A stretch of 64,000 nucleotides of DNA, taken from assembly GCA_001784175.1 (NCBI GenBank), contig MFPR01000019.1, forward strand, positions 1-64,000, read 5' to 3'. This DNA comes from Candidatus Lindowbacteria bacterium RIFCSPLOWO2_12_FULL_62_27 (GTDB lineage Bacteria; Lindowbacteria; 2-12-FULL-62-27). Below the pieces are notes generated by a model. The model made no database searches, was not told the origin of the DNA, and saw only the letters and a list, made by a program, of their open reading frames with translations. Both the position numbers and the translations under genes were made by a program. Positions 1 through 15,000 of the stretch are shown one piece after another (within the stretch, counting starts at the first letter, position 1; the number at the start of each line of letters is the position of its first letter).

Positions 1-3000
1 GTGCGCGCCATCGACGATCTCGCGAACGGGGGATCATATTCAACAACGCGAGGATTTGTGACGGACACGCTCGTGAACCAGGTGAGCCTGAGCCAGCCGT
101 CGGACGGCCACGAGACGACGGCGATCGACTTTCAGGTGAGCTGGAGCGCGAATGCGGACAGCGTGGGGGTGGACAGCTACGCGGTGGAGGTCTCGAAGAA
201 CACGGGCTTTACGAACATCGCGTTTACGGACACGGTGGACCAGGCGTTCACGGCCGACACGGTGACGGGGCTGTACAATGACACGTACTACTGGCGCGTG
301 CGCGCGATCGACGATCTTGCGAACGGCGGGTCGTATTCGGCGACACGTGGATTGGTGACGGACACGATCGTGAACGCGCCGACGTTGTCGCAGCCTGCGG
401 ATGGCCACGAGACGAGCGTGATCGACTTATTGGTGAGCTGGAGCCTGTCGGACAGCGTGGGGATCGACAGCTTTGCGATCGAGGTATCGAAGAACGCGGG
501 CTTCACGAACATCACCTTCACGGACACGATCGACGGCGCGACGGGCCTGACGAGCGACACGATGACGGGGTTGTACAACGACACGTACTACTGGCGGGTG
601 CGCGGGGTGGACGATCTGGCCAACGGCGGGTCCTTTGCGTCTGCCCGAGGATTTGTGACGGACACGATCGTGAACCAGGTGAGCGCGAGTCTGCCGGCGG
701 ACGCGCATGAGACGACGGCGATCAATTTCCAGGTGAGCTGGAGCGCGGTGTCGGACAGCGTGGGCGTGGACAGTTACGCGGTGGAGGTATCGAAGAACAC
801 GTCCTTCACGAACATTGCGTTCACGGACACGGTGGACCAGGCGTTCACGGCGGACACGGTGACCGGTCTCTATAACGACACCTATTACTGGCGTGTGCGC
901 GCGATCGACGATCTTGCGAACGGCGGATCATACTCGACGACGCGAGGATTTGTGACGGACACGATCGTGAACCAGGTGAGCCCGAGTCAGCCCGCGGACG
1001 GCCACGAGACGACCGCCATCGATTTCCAGGTGAGCTGGAGCGCGGTGAGCGACAGCGTGGGCGTGGATTCATACGCGGTAGAGGTCTCCAAGAACACGTC
1101 GTTCACGAACATCACATTTACGGACACGATCGACCAGGCGTTCACGGCGGACACGGTGACGGGGCTGTACAACGATACATACTACTGGCGCGTGCGTGCG
1201 ATTGACGATCTGGCGAACGGCGGGTCGTACTCGGCGACGCGCGGATTTGTGACGGACACGATCGTGAACCAGGCGAGCCTGAGCCAGCCGGCGGACGGTC
1301 ACGAGACGACGGCGATCGATTTCCAAGTGAGCTGGAGCGCGAACGCCGACAGCGTGGGCGTGGACAGTTACGCGGTGGAGGTATCGAAGAACACGTCCTT
1401 CACGAACATCGCGTTCACGGACACGGTGGACCAGGCGAACACGAGCGACACGGTGACGGGATTGTACAACGACACGTACTACTGGCGCGTGCGAGCGACG
1501 GATGATCTGGGCAATGGCGGATCGTTCTCGGCGACACGGGGATTTGTGACGGACACGATCGTGAACCAGGTGAGCGCGAGCCTGCCGGCGGACGGTCACG
1601 AGACGACGGCGATCGACTTTCAGGTGAGCTGGAGCGCGGTGAGCGACAGCGTGGGCGTGGATTCATACGCGGTGGAGGTATCAAAGAACACATCGTTCAC
1701 GAACATCACGTTCACCGACACGGTGGACCAGGCGTTCACGGCCGATACGGTGACGGGGCTGTACAACGACACCTATTACTGGCGCGTGCGCGCGATGGAC
1801 GACCTGGCGAACGGTGGATCGTTCTCGGCGACGCGGGGGTTCATCACCGACACGATCGTAAGCCAGGTGAGCCTGAGCCAGCCGGCGGACGGCCACGAGA
1901 CGACGGCGATAGATTTTCTGGCGAGCTGGAGCGCCGTCGGGGTGGACTCGGTGGGGATCGACAGCTACGCGGTGGAGGTGGCGAAGAGCACGGGATTCAC
2001 GAACATCACGTTCACGGACACGGTGGACGGGACGCGGTCGGATGACACGGTGACGGGGCTGTACAACGACACGTACTTCTGGCGGATGCGGGCGATCGAC
2101 GATCTGGGCAACAGCGGGCAGTATTCGAGCACGCGCGGGTTTGTGACGGACACGCTCGTGAACCAGGTGAGCGCGAGCCTGCCCGCGGACGCGCACGAGA
2201 CGACGGCGATCGACTTCCAAGTGAGCTGGACGGCGGTGAGCGACAGCGTGGGTGTGGACAGCTACGCGGTGGAGGTATCGAAGAACACGTCCTTCACGAA
2301 CATCGCGTTTACGGACACGGTGGACCAGGCGAACACGAGCGACACGGTGACGGGTCTGTACAACGACACGTATTACTGGCGTGTGCGCGCCATCGACGAT
2401 CTCGCGAACGGGGGATCATATTCAACCGCGCGAGGATTTGTGACGGACACAATCGTGAACCAGGTGAGCCTGGGTCTGCCCGCGGACGGCCACGAGACGA
2501 CGGCGATCGACTTTCAGGTGAGCTGGAGCGCGAATGCGGACAGCGTCGGTGTCGACAGTTACGCGGTGGAGGTGTCGAAGAACACAGGCTTCACGAACAT
2601 CACGTTCACGGACACGATCGACCAGGCGTTTACGGCCGACACGGTGACGGGACTGTACAACGATACATACTACTGGCGTGTGCGCGCGATCGACGATCTG
2701 GCGAACGGCGGGTCCTATTCGACGACGCGAGGGTTTGTGACCGACACCCTCGTCAATCAGACGAGCCTGAGCCAGCCCGCGGACGGCCACGAGACGAACG
2801 TGATCGACTTTTTGGTGAGCTGGCAGACGACGGCCGACAGCGTGGGCGTGGACAGTTACGCGATGGAGGTATCGAAGAACACAGCGTTCACGACCATCGC
2901 GTTCACGGACACGGTGCGGGGCGCGCTCACGGGCGACACGGTGACCGGCCTCTACAACGACACCTATTACTGGCGCGCGCGCGTGATCGACGATCTGAGC

Positions 3001-6000
3001 AACAGCGGGCAGTATTCGGCGACACGGGGATTCGTGACGGATACGATCGTGAATCAGGTGAGCCTGAGCCAGCCGGCGGACGCGCACGAGACGACGGCGA
3101 TCGACTTCCAAGTGAGCTGGACGGCGGTGAGCGACAGTGTGGGCGTGGATAGTTACGCGGTGGAGGTATCGAAGAACCCGGGCTTCACGAGCATCGCGTT
3201 CACGGACACGGTGGACCAGGCGTTCACGGCGGACACGGTGACCGGCCTCTACAACGACACGTACTACTGGCGCGTGCGCGCGATCGACGATCTGGGCAAC
3301 GGCGGGTCCTACGCGTCGACGCGGGGCTTTGTGACGGACACGATCGTGAACCAGGTGAGCCTGAGCCAGCCGGCGGACGGCCACGAGACGACGGCGATCG
3401 ATTTCCAGGTGAGCTGGAGCGCGAATGCGGACAGCGTCGGTGTCGACAGTTACGCGGTGGAGGTGTCGAAGAACACATCGTTCACGAACATCACGTTCAC
3501 CGATACGGTGGACCAGGCATTCACGGCCGACACGGTGACGGGGCTGTACAACGACACGTACTACTGGCGCGTGCGCGCGATCGACGATCTCGCGAACGGT
3601 GGATCGTACTCGGCGGCGCGCGGGTTCGTGGCGGACACGATCGTGAATCAGGCGAGCCTGAGCCAGCCTGCGGACGGTCACGAGACGAACGTGATCGACT
3701 TCCAGGTGAGCTGGAGCGCGAACGCGGACAGCGTGGGCGTGGACAGTTACGCGGTGGAGGTATCGAAGAACACGGCGTTTACGAGCATCGCCTTCACGGA
3801 CACGGTGGACGGCGCGCTCACGGCCGACACGGTGACCGGCCTCTACAACGACACTTACTACTGGCGCGTGCGTGCGATCGACGATCTGGCCAACGGCGGG
3901 TCCTATGCGTCGACGCGGGGGTTTGTGACGGACACGATCGTCAATCAGGTGAGCCTGAGCCAGCCGGCGGACGCGCACGAGACGACGGCGATCGGCTTTC
4001 AGGTGAGCTGGAGCGCCGTGAGCGACAGCGTGGGCGTGGACAGCTACGCGGTGGAGGTATCGAAGAACACGGCGTTTACGAACATCGCGTTCACCGACAC
4101 GGTGGACCAGGCGAACACCCTCGACACGGTGACGGGCCTCTACAACGACACCTACTACTGGCGCGTGCGCGCCATCGACGATCTGGGCAACGGCGGGTCC
4201 TACGCGTCGACGCGGGGATTCGTGACGGACACGATCGTGAACCAGGCGAGCCTGAGCCTGCCGGCGGACGGCCACGAAACGACGGCGATCGACTTTCAGG
4301 TGAGCTGGAGCGCGAATGCGGACAGCGTGGGTGTGGATTCATACGCGGTGGAGGTATCGAAGAACACGTCCTTCACGAACATCGCGTTCACCGACACGGT
4401 GGACCAGGCGTTCACGGCGGACACGGTGACGGGACTCTACAACGACACGTACTACTGGCGCGTGCGCGCGATCGACGATCTTGCGAACGGCGGATCGTAT
4501 TCGGCGACGCGCGGGTTTGTGACCGACACGATCGTGAACCAGACGAGCCTGTCGCAGCCCGCGGACGGTCACGAGACGAACGTGATCGACTTCCAGGTGA
4601 GCTGGATCGCGAATGCCGACAGCGTGGGCGTGGACAGTTACGCGGTGGAGGTATCGAAGAGCACGGCGTTTACGGCCATCGCCTTCACGGACACCGTGGA
4701 CCAGGCGAACACGGCCGACACGGTGACGGGACTCTACAACGACACCTATTACTGGCGCGTGCGCGCCATCGACGATCTGGGCAATGGCGGGCCGTACGCG
4801 TCGACGCGGGGATTCGTCGCGGACACGATCGTGAACCAGGTGAGCGCGAGCCAGCCGGCGGACGCACACGAGACGACGGCGATCGACTTCCAAGTGAGCT
4901 GGAGCGCGGTGAGCGACAGCGTGGGCGTGGACAGCTACGCGGTGGAGGTATCGAAGAACACGTCGTTCACGAATGTCACGTTCACGGACACAGTGGACCA
5001 GGCGAACACCCTCGACACGGTGACGGGGCTGTATAACGACACGTACTACTGGCGGGTGCGCGCCATCGACGATCTGGGCAACGGCGGGGCCTTCTCGACG
5101 ACGCGCGGTTTCCTGACGGACACCATCGTGAGCCAGGTGACGCTGTCCCAGCCTGCGGACGGCCACGAGACGAACGTCATCAATTTCCTGGTGAGCTGGG
5201 CGGCGGTCGGAACCGATTCCGTGGGAATCGACAGTTATGCGGTGGAGGTATCGAAGTCGACGGCCTTCACCAGTATCATCTTTTCCGACACCGTGGACGG
5301 CTTGAGGTCGGACGACACGGTGACTTCGCTGTACAACGACACATACTTCTGGCGAATGCGGGCCTTGGATGATCTCGGCAACAGCGGGCAGTATTCGTCG
5401 TCCCGGGGATTCGTCACCGATACGATCGTGAATCAGGTGAGCCTGAGCCAGCCGGCGGACGGGCATGAGACGACGGCGATCGACTTTCAGGTGAGCTGGA
5501 GCGCCGTGAGCGACAGCATCGGTGTGGACAGCTACGCCGTGGAGGTGTCGAAGAACACGTCGTTCACGAACATCACGTTCACAGACACGATCGACCAGGC
5601 ATTCACGGCCGACACGGTGACCGGCCTTTATAACGATACATATTATTGGCGCGTCCGCGCCATCGACGATCTGGCCAACGGCGGGTCCTACTCGGCCACG
5701 CGGGGCTTCGTCACGGACACCCGCGTCAATCAGGCGAGCCTGTCGCAGCCGGCCGACGGCCATGAGACGACGGCGATCAACATTCTCGTGAGCTGGAGCG
5801 CGGTCAGCGACAGCGTCGGCGTCGACAGTTACGCGGTGGAGGTGTCGAAGAATACAGCCTTCACCAACATCACCTTTACGGACACGCTCGACCAGGCGAA
5901 CACGAGCGACACGGTGACCGGCCTTTACAACGACACGTACTACTGGCGCCTGCGCGCGATCGACGATCTGGCCAACGGCGGGTCCTACTCGGCCACGCGG

Positions 6001-9000
6001 GGCTTCGTCACGGACACCCTCGTCAATCAGGTGACGGTGTCGCTGCCGGCCGACGGCCACGAGACGACCAATTTGAAGCCGGTCGCCCGTTGGAGCGCGG
6101 TTTCGGACAGCGTCTCCGTCGATTCCTATGTGGTGGAAGTATCCAAACTCCTGACCTTCGAAACAACCGTGCTGGTCGACACGGTCGACGGCGCCCTGAC
6201 CCAGGACACCCTTTCGACCCTGCCCGACCCCGACACCTACTACTGGCGCGTGCGCGCGATCGACGATCTGGCGAACAAGGGGCCGTATTCGGATACGCGC
6301 GGGTTTGCCCTCGTCACGCCCGCCACGCTGCTCATCTTTGAAGACGCCACGTTCACGGACGTCGTGGACACGCTCCTCACTCGGGACCTCATTTTCGTTG
6401 AAGTCTCCGACACGGACGAGAGCCGGAACGAGTCGGCGGTCGAAACCGTGACGGTCACCGCCTATGTCGCCGACGACGCGGCCGGCCTGGTCATCGACAC
6501 ACAGACGCTGATCCTGACGGAGACGTCGAATTCTTCCGGGATATTCCGAAGCGGCGCCATCCTGGTCACGGACACGGTCATTCCGGCCTTGAGCGACGGC
6601 ATTCTGAGCTGGGGCCGGTCGGACACGCTGCACGTGACCTATACGGACGCGAACTGCTCGGTCGACTCCTCCTACGACACCGCGCTGGCGCTGGAAATCG
6701 CGACGAGCGCGCGGGTGATCTTCTACGAGGACACGGCCTACGGAGACGAAGTCGACACCTATCTCACGCGGGACCTGATGTACGTGGCGGTCCATGACAC
6801 CGACGAGAACCGCAATCCGCAGTCTCTGGATACGGTGCAGGCGACCGTGTACGTGGGGAACGGCTACGCGGAGGGGACGGGGTCGGCGGGGGTGAGCGCG
6901 CAGGGGCTGGTGCTGGACACGCAGACCCTGGTGCTGACGGAGTCGGGCAAGGCGACCGGCGTATTCCAGAGCGATACGATCACGCTGACCGATACGGAGG
7001 TGCCGGTGACCGAAAACGGCCGCCTGAGCTGGGGCCGGCAGGACACCGCGCAGGTGACCTATACGGACGTGACAGGCACCAGCGAGACGTCGACCGATAC
7101 GGCGCTGGCGCTCGAAATCACGACAACCCTGGCGATCCAGCTCTTCGAAAACCAGGCCCTGACCGACGACGTCGACACCTACCAGACACGCGACCTCCTG
7201 TTCGTCATGGTGTCCGACACGGACGAGAACCGCAATCCGCAGATGAAGGACACCGTGAGCGTCATTGTCTACGTGGGCAACGGCACCGCGGGCAACGGCG
7301 CGGCCGGGCTCGTGATTGACACGGAGACACTGACGTTGACAGAGAGCGCTGAGACCTCCGCAATTTTCCAGAGCGACACCGTGGTCACGACCGATACGAA
7401 GGTACCCACCGTGAACGACGGCGTCCTGAGCTGGGGCCTCTCCGACACGATGCATCTTGTCTACACCGACGTGACGGGCACGAGCGAGACGGGGAATGAC
7501 ACCGCGCTGGCGCTCGAAATCAAGACGACGGCCGCCGTCCAATTCTACGAGGACGCGGCCTACACGGACGACGTCGACACCTTCCAGGTGAGAAACGACG
7601 TCGTGTATGTGGTCGTGTACGACACCGACGAGAACAAGAACCCGCAGTCGCCGGCGGAAACGGTGACCGTCACCGTGTATGTGGGTGACGCAAGCTGCGA
7701 GGCGGGAACCGCCATCGGCCTCGTGCTGGACACGGAGACGCTGGTGCTGACGGAGAGCGGGGAGACGACAGGAATCTTCCGCAGTGCGGCCATCGCGATT
7801 GTCGACACGGAGTTTCCGCTGGTCGCGGCCAACGGCCGGCTGGCGGCCGGATTGAACGATACGATTCACGTCACGTACACGGACAGCAACGACGCGACGG
7901 ACGCCCGGAGCGACACCGCGCTTCTGGTCGACGCGGCGACGGCGAGCGTGACGCAGATCTTCGAGGAGGCCGGATTCACAGATGAGGTCGACACGCTGCT
8001 CTCCCGGGACGTGATGTTCGTCCAGGTGACCGACACGGACGAAAACTGCGATCCGCAGGACCGGGACACCGTGCAGGTCACCGTGTTCGTCGGCAACGGC
8101 TATGCCGAAGGCTCGAGCGCCCAGGGCCTGGTGATCGACACGGAAACGCTGACGCTGACGGAGACGGGTGAAACCAGCGGCGTCTTCCGCAGCGACACGA
8201 TCGTGGTCACCGACACGAAGGCGCCCGTGGTGAACGACGGCGTCGTGAGCTGGGGCCGGAACGACACGCTGACCGTGAGGTACGGCGACAAGAACGGTTC
8301 CGACACGACGACGGACACGGCGCTGGCGCTTGAAATCGCGACCGCCGCGCGCGCAGTCCTCTATGAGGACGCCGCCTTCGGCGACGAGGTCGACACCTAC
8401 CAGACGCGCGACGTCCTGTACGTGGCGGTCCACGACACGGACGAGAATCGCAATCCGCAGTCGAAGGACACGGTCTCCGTCACGGTCTACATCGGAAACG
8501 GCTCGGTGGAGGGGTCCGACACGCAGGCGCTGGTGCTCGACACCCAGACGCTGGTCCTGACCGAAAGCGGCGAGACCACGGGCGTGTTCCAGAGCGCCGC
8601 GATCGCGCTGACCGACACGGAGAAACCCGCCGTGGAGAACGGCATGGTGAGCTGGGGCAGGAGCGACACGCTGCACATCGTCTACACCGACGTGACCGGC
8701 ACAAGCGAGACCACGACCGACACGGCGCTGGCCCTTGAGATCGCCGCCACCGCGCGCGTAATCTTCTACGAGGACGCCGCCTACGGCGACGAGGTCGATA
8801 CCTACCAGACGCGTGACATCATGTACGTCGCGGTCCATGACACGGACGAAAACCGAAATCCGCAGTACAAAGACACCGTCCAAGCGACCGTCTACGTGGG
8901 CAACGGCTACGCCGAGGGCTCGTACGCCCAGGGTCTCGTGCTCGACACGCAGACCCTGGTCTTGACCGAGAGCGGCGAGACCACGGGCGTCTTCCAGAGC

Positions 9001-12000
9001 GCCGCGATCGCGCTGACCGACACTGAGGTGCCGGTCACCGAAAACACGCGCCTCTCCTGGGGCCGCAGCGACACGATGCACGCGACCTACACGGACGTGA
9101 CGGGCACGAGCGAGACCACGAACGACACGGCGCTGGCGCTCGAGATCGCGACCGCTTCCGTCGTCCAGCTTTACGAGGACAGCGACTACACGGACGCGGT
9201 GGACACGTACCTCGTACGGAACGACGCCATGTTCATCTGGCTGGCGGACACCGACGAAAACCGCAATCCCCAGATGATCGACACGGTGAGCGTGACGATT
9301 TATGCGGGAGACGACGCGAGCGCGCTGGTGACCGACACCGAGATTATCGTGATGACCGAGACAACTGAAACCAGCGGCATCTTCCGCTTCTCCGGCCTGA
9401 CCGTCGCGGATACGGGAGTCTCGACATCCCAGAACGGGAGCCTGAACTGGGGCACGAGCGACACGGCGCATGTCTCCTACACGGACGTGACCGGCGGGAC
9501 GTCGGATGCGGCGTCCGATACGGCGTTGTCGATCGCTGTTCCGACCCAGAGCGTGGTACAGGTTTACGAGGACGCCCTCTACACAGACGATGTCGACACC
9601 TATCTGACGCGTGACATTCTTTACGTCGCCCTGTACGACACGGACGAGAATCAGAACCCGCAGAGCGTTGAAACCGTCACGGTGACCGTCTATGTCGGAA
9701 ACGGATACACGGAAGGCTCGACCGCGCAGGGTCTGATCATCGACACGGAAACGCTGACCTTGACGGAAGCGACCGACACGCCGGGAGTCTTCCGAAGCGG
9801 CGCGGTCGTCCTCACCGACACGACGAAGCCGGTCGTCAGCGACGGCGTCGTGAGCTGGGGCCGGGCGGACACGCTGACCGTAAAATATCTGGACAACGAC
9901 GACGCAACGGACACCTCGGCCGATACGGCCCTGGCGATCGAGATCGCCTCGACCGTGGCGTTGCAGTTGTTCGAGGACAACGGATACGCCGACGGCGTCG
10001 ACACCTATCTGACGCGCGATGTCATGCATCTTTGGGCGCAGGACACGGACGAAAACCGCAATCCCAGTCTCAAAGACACGATTGCGGTGACCGTGTACGT
10101 CGGCAACGGCGCCGCCGAGGGTGCGAGCGCGGCGGGACTCGTGCTGGACACGGAGGTGTTGACCCTGACGGAAACGACGGAGACGTCGTCGATCTTCGTG
10201 AGTGACACGGTCAACCTGACGGATACGAAGCTCCCCGGGGTGAGCGACGGCGTCATCAGTTGGGGCCGCTCGGACACGCTGCACGTCACCTACACCGACG
10301 TGACCGGCACGAGCGAATCGGCCAACGACACTGCGCTGGCCATTGAAAGCGCAACATCCGCACGGGCGATTTTCTATGAGGACCCGGCCTACGGCGACGA
10401 AGTCGACACCTACCTCACGCGCGACGTGATGTACGTGGCGGTTCATGACACGGACGAAAACCGCAACCCGCAACTGAAAGACACGGTACAGGTGACCGTC
10501 TACGCCGGGAACGGCTACGCCGAAGGCGGCTACGCGCAGGGCCTGGTGCTGGACACGCAGACGCTGGTCCTGACGGAGAGCGGCGAGACCACAGGGATAT
10601 TCTGGAGCGACACGGTGGTCCTGACCGACACCCTGACGCCGGCCGTCGAGAACAACCGCCTGAGCTGGGGCCGGCAGGACACGCTGTTTGTGACATACAC
10701 CGACGTGACAGGCACGAGCGAAACGGCGAACGACACGGCGCTGGCGCTTGAAATCGCGACGACCGCGCGGGCTGTCCTGTACGAAGACGGCGCCTACGGC
10801 GACGAGGTCGACACGTACCTGACACGTGACGTGATGTACGTGGCCGTCCACGACACAGACGAAAACCGAAACCCGCAATTCAAAGACACCGTGCAGGTGA
10901 CCGTCTACGTCGGAAACGGCTACGCCGAAGGGTCCTACGCGCAGGGTCTCGTGCTGGATACGCAGACGCTGGTGCTGACCGAGAGTGGCGAGACGACGGG
11001 CGTCTTCTGGAGTGACACACTGGTTCTGACCGACACAAGGACGCCGGCGGTGGAGGACAACCGCCTGTCGTGGGGCCGGTCGGACACCCTGCAGGTTGCC
11101 TACTCCGACGTGACGGGATCAAGCGAGTCCGCAACGGACACCGCGCTCGCGCTCGAAATCGCCAGCGCCCTCACACTGCAAATATACGAAAACGAAGGAA
11201 ACACGGACGACGTCGACACCTACCTGACCCGCGACGTCATGCACGTGTGGGTCATGGACACGGATGAGAACCGCAACCCGCAAATGCGCGACACCGTGCA
11301 GGTGACGGTCTACGTCGGAAACAGCTACTCCGAAGGAGGCTACGCCCAGGGCCTCGTCCTCGACACGGACGCGATCACGCTCACGGAGAGTTCCGAAACC
11401 TCGGGCATCTTCCGCAGCGACACCGTGAACCTCACCGATACAAAGTGGCCCGTCGTGAACGACGGCGTCGTGAGCTGGGGCCGCGCCGACACGCTGCACG
11501 TGCTCTACAGCGACGTCACGGGCACAAGCGAGAGCGGCAACGACACGGCGCTCGCGCTCGAGATCGCCACGACCGCCCGCGCCGTCCTGTACGAGGACGC
11601 CGCCTACGGCGACGAGGTCGACACGTACTTCACGCGCGACTTCCTGTACGTGGCCGTGCACGACACGGACGAAAACCGCAATCCCCAGGCCAAAGACACC
11701 GTGCAGGTGGTGGTATACATCGGCAACGGCACGGCCGAGGGCACGGCGTCATCGGGGATCGAGGCGGCGGCGCTGGTCATCGACACCCAGACGCTGGTCC
11801 TGACGGAGAGCGGCGAAACCACGGGCATCTTCCAGAGCGGCGCGATCCCGCTGACCGACACCGAAAAACCGGTCGTCGAAAACAGCCGGCTCAGTTGGGG
11901 CCGCTCCGACACCCTGCACCTCGTCTACACCGACGTGACCGGCACAAGCGAAACGACGAACGATACGGCGCTCGCCCTCGAAACGGGGACGGCGATGACG

Positions 12001-15000
12001 ATCCAGTTGTACGAGGACGCCAATTTCACCGACGACGTCGACACCTATTTGAAGCGCGACGTCATGTACATTCAGGTGCAGGACACCGACGAGAACCGCA
12101 ACCCGCAGGTGAAGGACACCGTCAGCGCGATCGTCCGGGTCGGCAACGACACCGATGGATCCTTCATCGACACCGAAACGATTGTCCTGACGGAAACAAG
12201 CGAAACGAGCGGCATCTTCCGCAGCGCTGCCATCAATCTGACCGACACGACCAGCCCGGTCGTCGGCGACGGCGTGGTGAGCTGGGGGCTCTCCGACACG
12301 ACGCACGTCGTGTACGTCGACGCGAGCGACGGCGCGGACCAGGGCTTCGACACGGCGCTGGCCATTGACATTCCGACGCCGAGCCGCGTGCTGTTCTACG
12401 AGGACGCGGGCTACGGCGACGAGGTCGACACCTTCTACACGCGCGACTTCCTCTACCTCGCCGTGCACGACACCGACGAAAACCGCAGCCCGCAGGGCGT
12501 CGACACGGTGACGGTGACGATGGTCGTCGGGAACGACCGGGACGGCCTCGTGCTCGATACGGAGACGCTGATCCTCACCGAGTCCGGCAGCACCACCGGC
12601 ATCTTCCGCAGCGACACGATCAACCTCACGGACACGAAGGTGCCGGCGGTCAACGACGGCATCGTCAGTTGGGGCGTGAGCGACACGCTGTTTGTGAAAT
12701 ATACGGACGCGAACGACGCGTCGGACAGCGCGACCGACACGGCCCTGGCGCTGGAGATCGCCAGCGCGGTGTCGATGCAGCTTTACGAGAACCACGGCAA
12801 CACCGACGACGTGGACACCTACCTGACGCGGGACGTGATGCACGTGTGGCTGATGGACACGGACGAAAACCGCAACCCGCAGTCGCGGGACACCGTGACC
12901 GTGACCGTCCACGTCGGCAACGGCGTGGCGGAGGGCGGCGCCGGGCAGGGGCTGGTGATCGACACGGAAACGCTGACGATGACGGAAACGGCGGAGACCT
13001 CGGGGATTTTCGTGAGCGACACCGTCAACCTCACCGACACGAAGGTCCCCGCCGCAAACGACGGCGTCGTGAGCTGGGGCCGGTCCGATACGCTGCAGGT
13101 CGTCTACACGGACGTGAGCGGGACGAGCGAGTCCGCAAACGACACCGCGCTGGCGATCGAAATTCCGTCCACGGCCGCCCTCCAGCTCTTTGACGACCTC
13201 GCGCTCACCGATCCCGTGGATACGTACCTCACAATCGACGCGATGTACGTGATGGTCCAGGACACCGACGAGAACCGCAATCCGGAACTGCGCGACACCG
13301 TCTACGTCACGGCCTACATCGGAAACGGCAGTTCCGTCGGCGGCGGCGCCGCGCTGGTCCTCGACACGATGACCATCGTTCTGACGGAAAGCGCCGAAAC
13401 CTCGGGCCTCTTCCGGAGCGACACCCTCACCCTGACGAACGTTGTGGTCCCGTCAACCTCCGACAGTGTTCTCTCCTGGGGCGAGATCGACACCCTGCAC
13501 GTCGTCTACGTCGACGCGCTGGGAACAAGCGAATCGGCCGGTGATACCGCGCTTGCGATCGAGGATCCGAAGACATCGACGGTCGAGATATATGAGGAGC
13601 TCACCTTCACCGACGTCGTCGATACGCTCTTCACGAGGGACGTCCTGTTCATCCAGGTGACCGACACCGACGAGAACCGCAACCCGCAGTCGACCGACAC
13701 CGTGAGCGTCACGATCTACGTCGGCAACGGCTACGCCGAGGGCGCCTCCGCCCAGGGACTCGTCCTTGACACCGCCACATGGGTGCTCACGGAGGTGAGC
13801 ACGGCCGCCTCCACATTCCGCAGCGACACGATCCCGCTGTCCGACACGGTCGTCCCGTCCGCATCCGACGGATTCCTGAGCTGGGGCCGGGCGGACACGC
13901 TGCACGTCACGTATACGGACGCGACCGCCGCCACCGACGCGAGCTACGACACGGCCCTGGCGCTCGAAATCGCGCAGACCGCGCGTGTCATTCTCTACGA
14001 GGACAGCGCGTTCTCCGACGATGTCGACACCTATCTGACCCGGGACCTCATGTTCGTGGCGGTGCATGACACGGACGAGAACCGCAATCCGCAACAGAAA
14101 GACACCGTGAGCGTGACCGTCTACGTGGGGAACAACTACGAGGGGCTGGTCCTCGATACCGAAACGCTCGTGTTGACGGAGAGCGGAGAAACGACCGGCG
14201 TCTTCCTGAGCGACACCGTGACCCTGACGGACACGGAGCAGCCGTCGGCCGAGAACAGCCGCATCAGTTGGGGCCGGTCCGACACGCTCTACGCAGGCTA
14301 CACGGACGTGACGGGTACGAGCGAAACCGCGACTGACACGGCCCTGGCGCTTGAAATCGCGTCGACCGCCGCTCTGCAGCTCTTCGAAGACGCGAATTAC
14401 ACGGACGACGTCGACACGTATCTCACGAGAGACGCAATGTACGTCTGGATGATGGACACGGACGAAAACCGCAACCCACAGAGCAAGGACACCGTGACCG
14501 TCACGGTCTATGTGGCCAACGCGACCTACGGCGGCGGCGCGGCCGCGCTGGTGATCGACACGGAAACCCTGACGCTGACCGAAAGCGGCGAGACCACGGC
14601 GATCTTCCGCAGCGGGTCTCTGACCGTGACCGATACGAAAGTCCCGTCCGTCAACGACGGCGTCCTGTCCTGGGGAGCTTCCGACACTCTGCACGTCGCG
14701 TACACCGACGCGACGGGCACTTCGGAGGAACGCTCGGACACGGCGCTTGCGGTTGAAATCGCGACCGCCGCCGCCGTCTACTTCTACGAGGACAGCGGCT
14801 ACACCGACATCGTCGACACCTATCTCATGCGCAACGACCTCGCCTATCTCGTGGTCTACGACACCGACGAGAACCGCAACCCGCAGGCCATCGAAACGGT
14901 GACGGTCACCGTTCATGTCGGCGACACGACCGGGCTCGTCCGAGACACCGAAACCTTCGTCCTCACAGAATCCGGCGAGACCACCGGCATCTTCCGCAGC

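Noticed and set aside
73-6315. Tandem direct repeats as a CRISPR-like or satellite array.
   Set aside because: The 297-bp units are coding throughout, with no spacer variation and no cas genes.
4339-10878. A minus-strand open frame of about 2,180 codons, and similar long antisense frames at 2422-4275, 13453-15489, 56463-58706 and 59934-61850.
   Set aside because: They mirror the repeat genes on the plus strand. The antisense products are Arg/Val/His-rich and repeat with the same period; they have no domains, and no ribosome sites were seen. Strong codon bias and repetition keep the shadow frame open.
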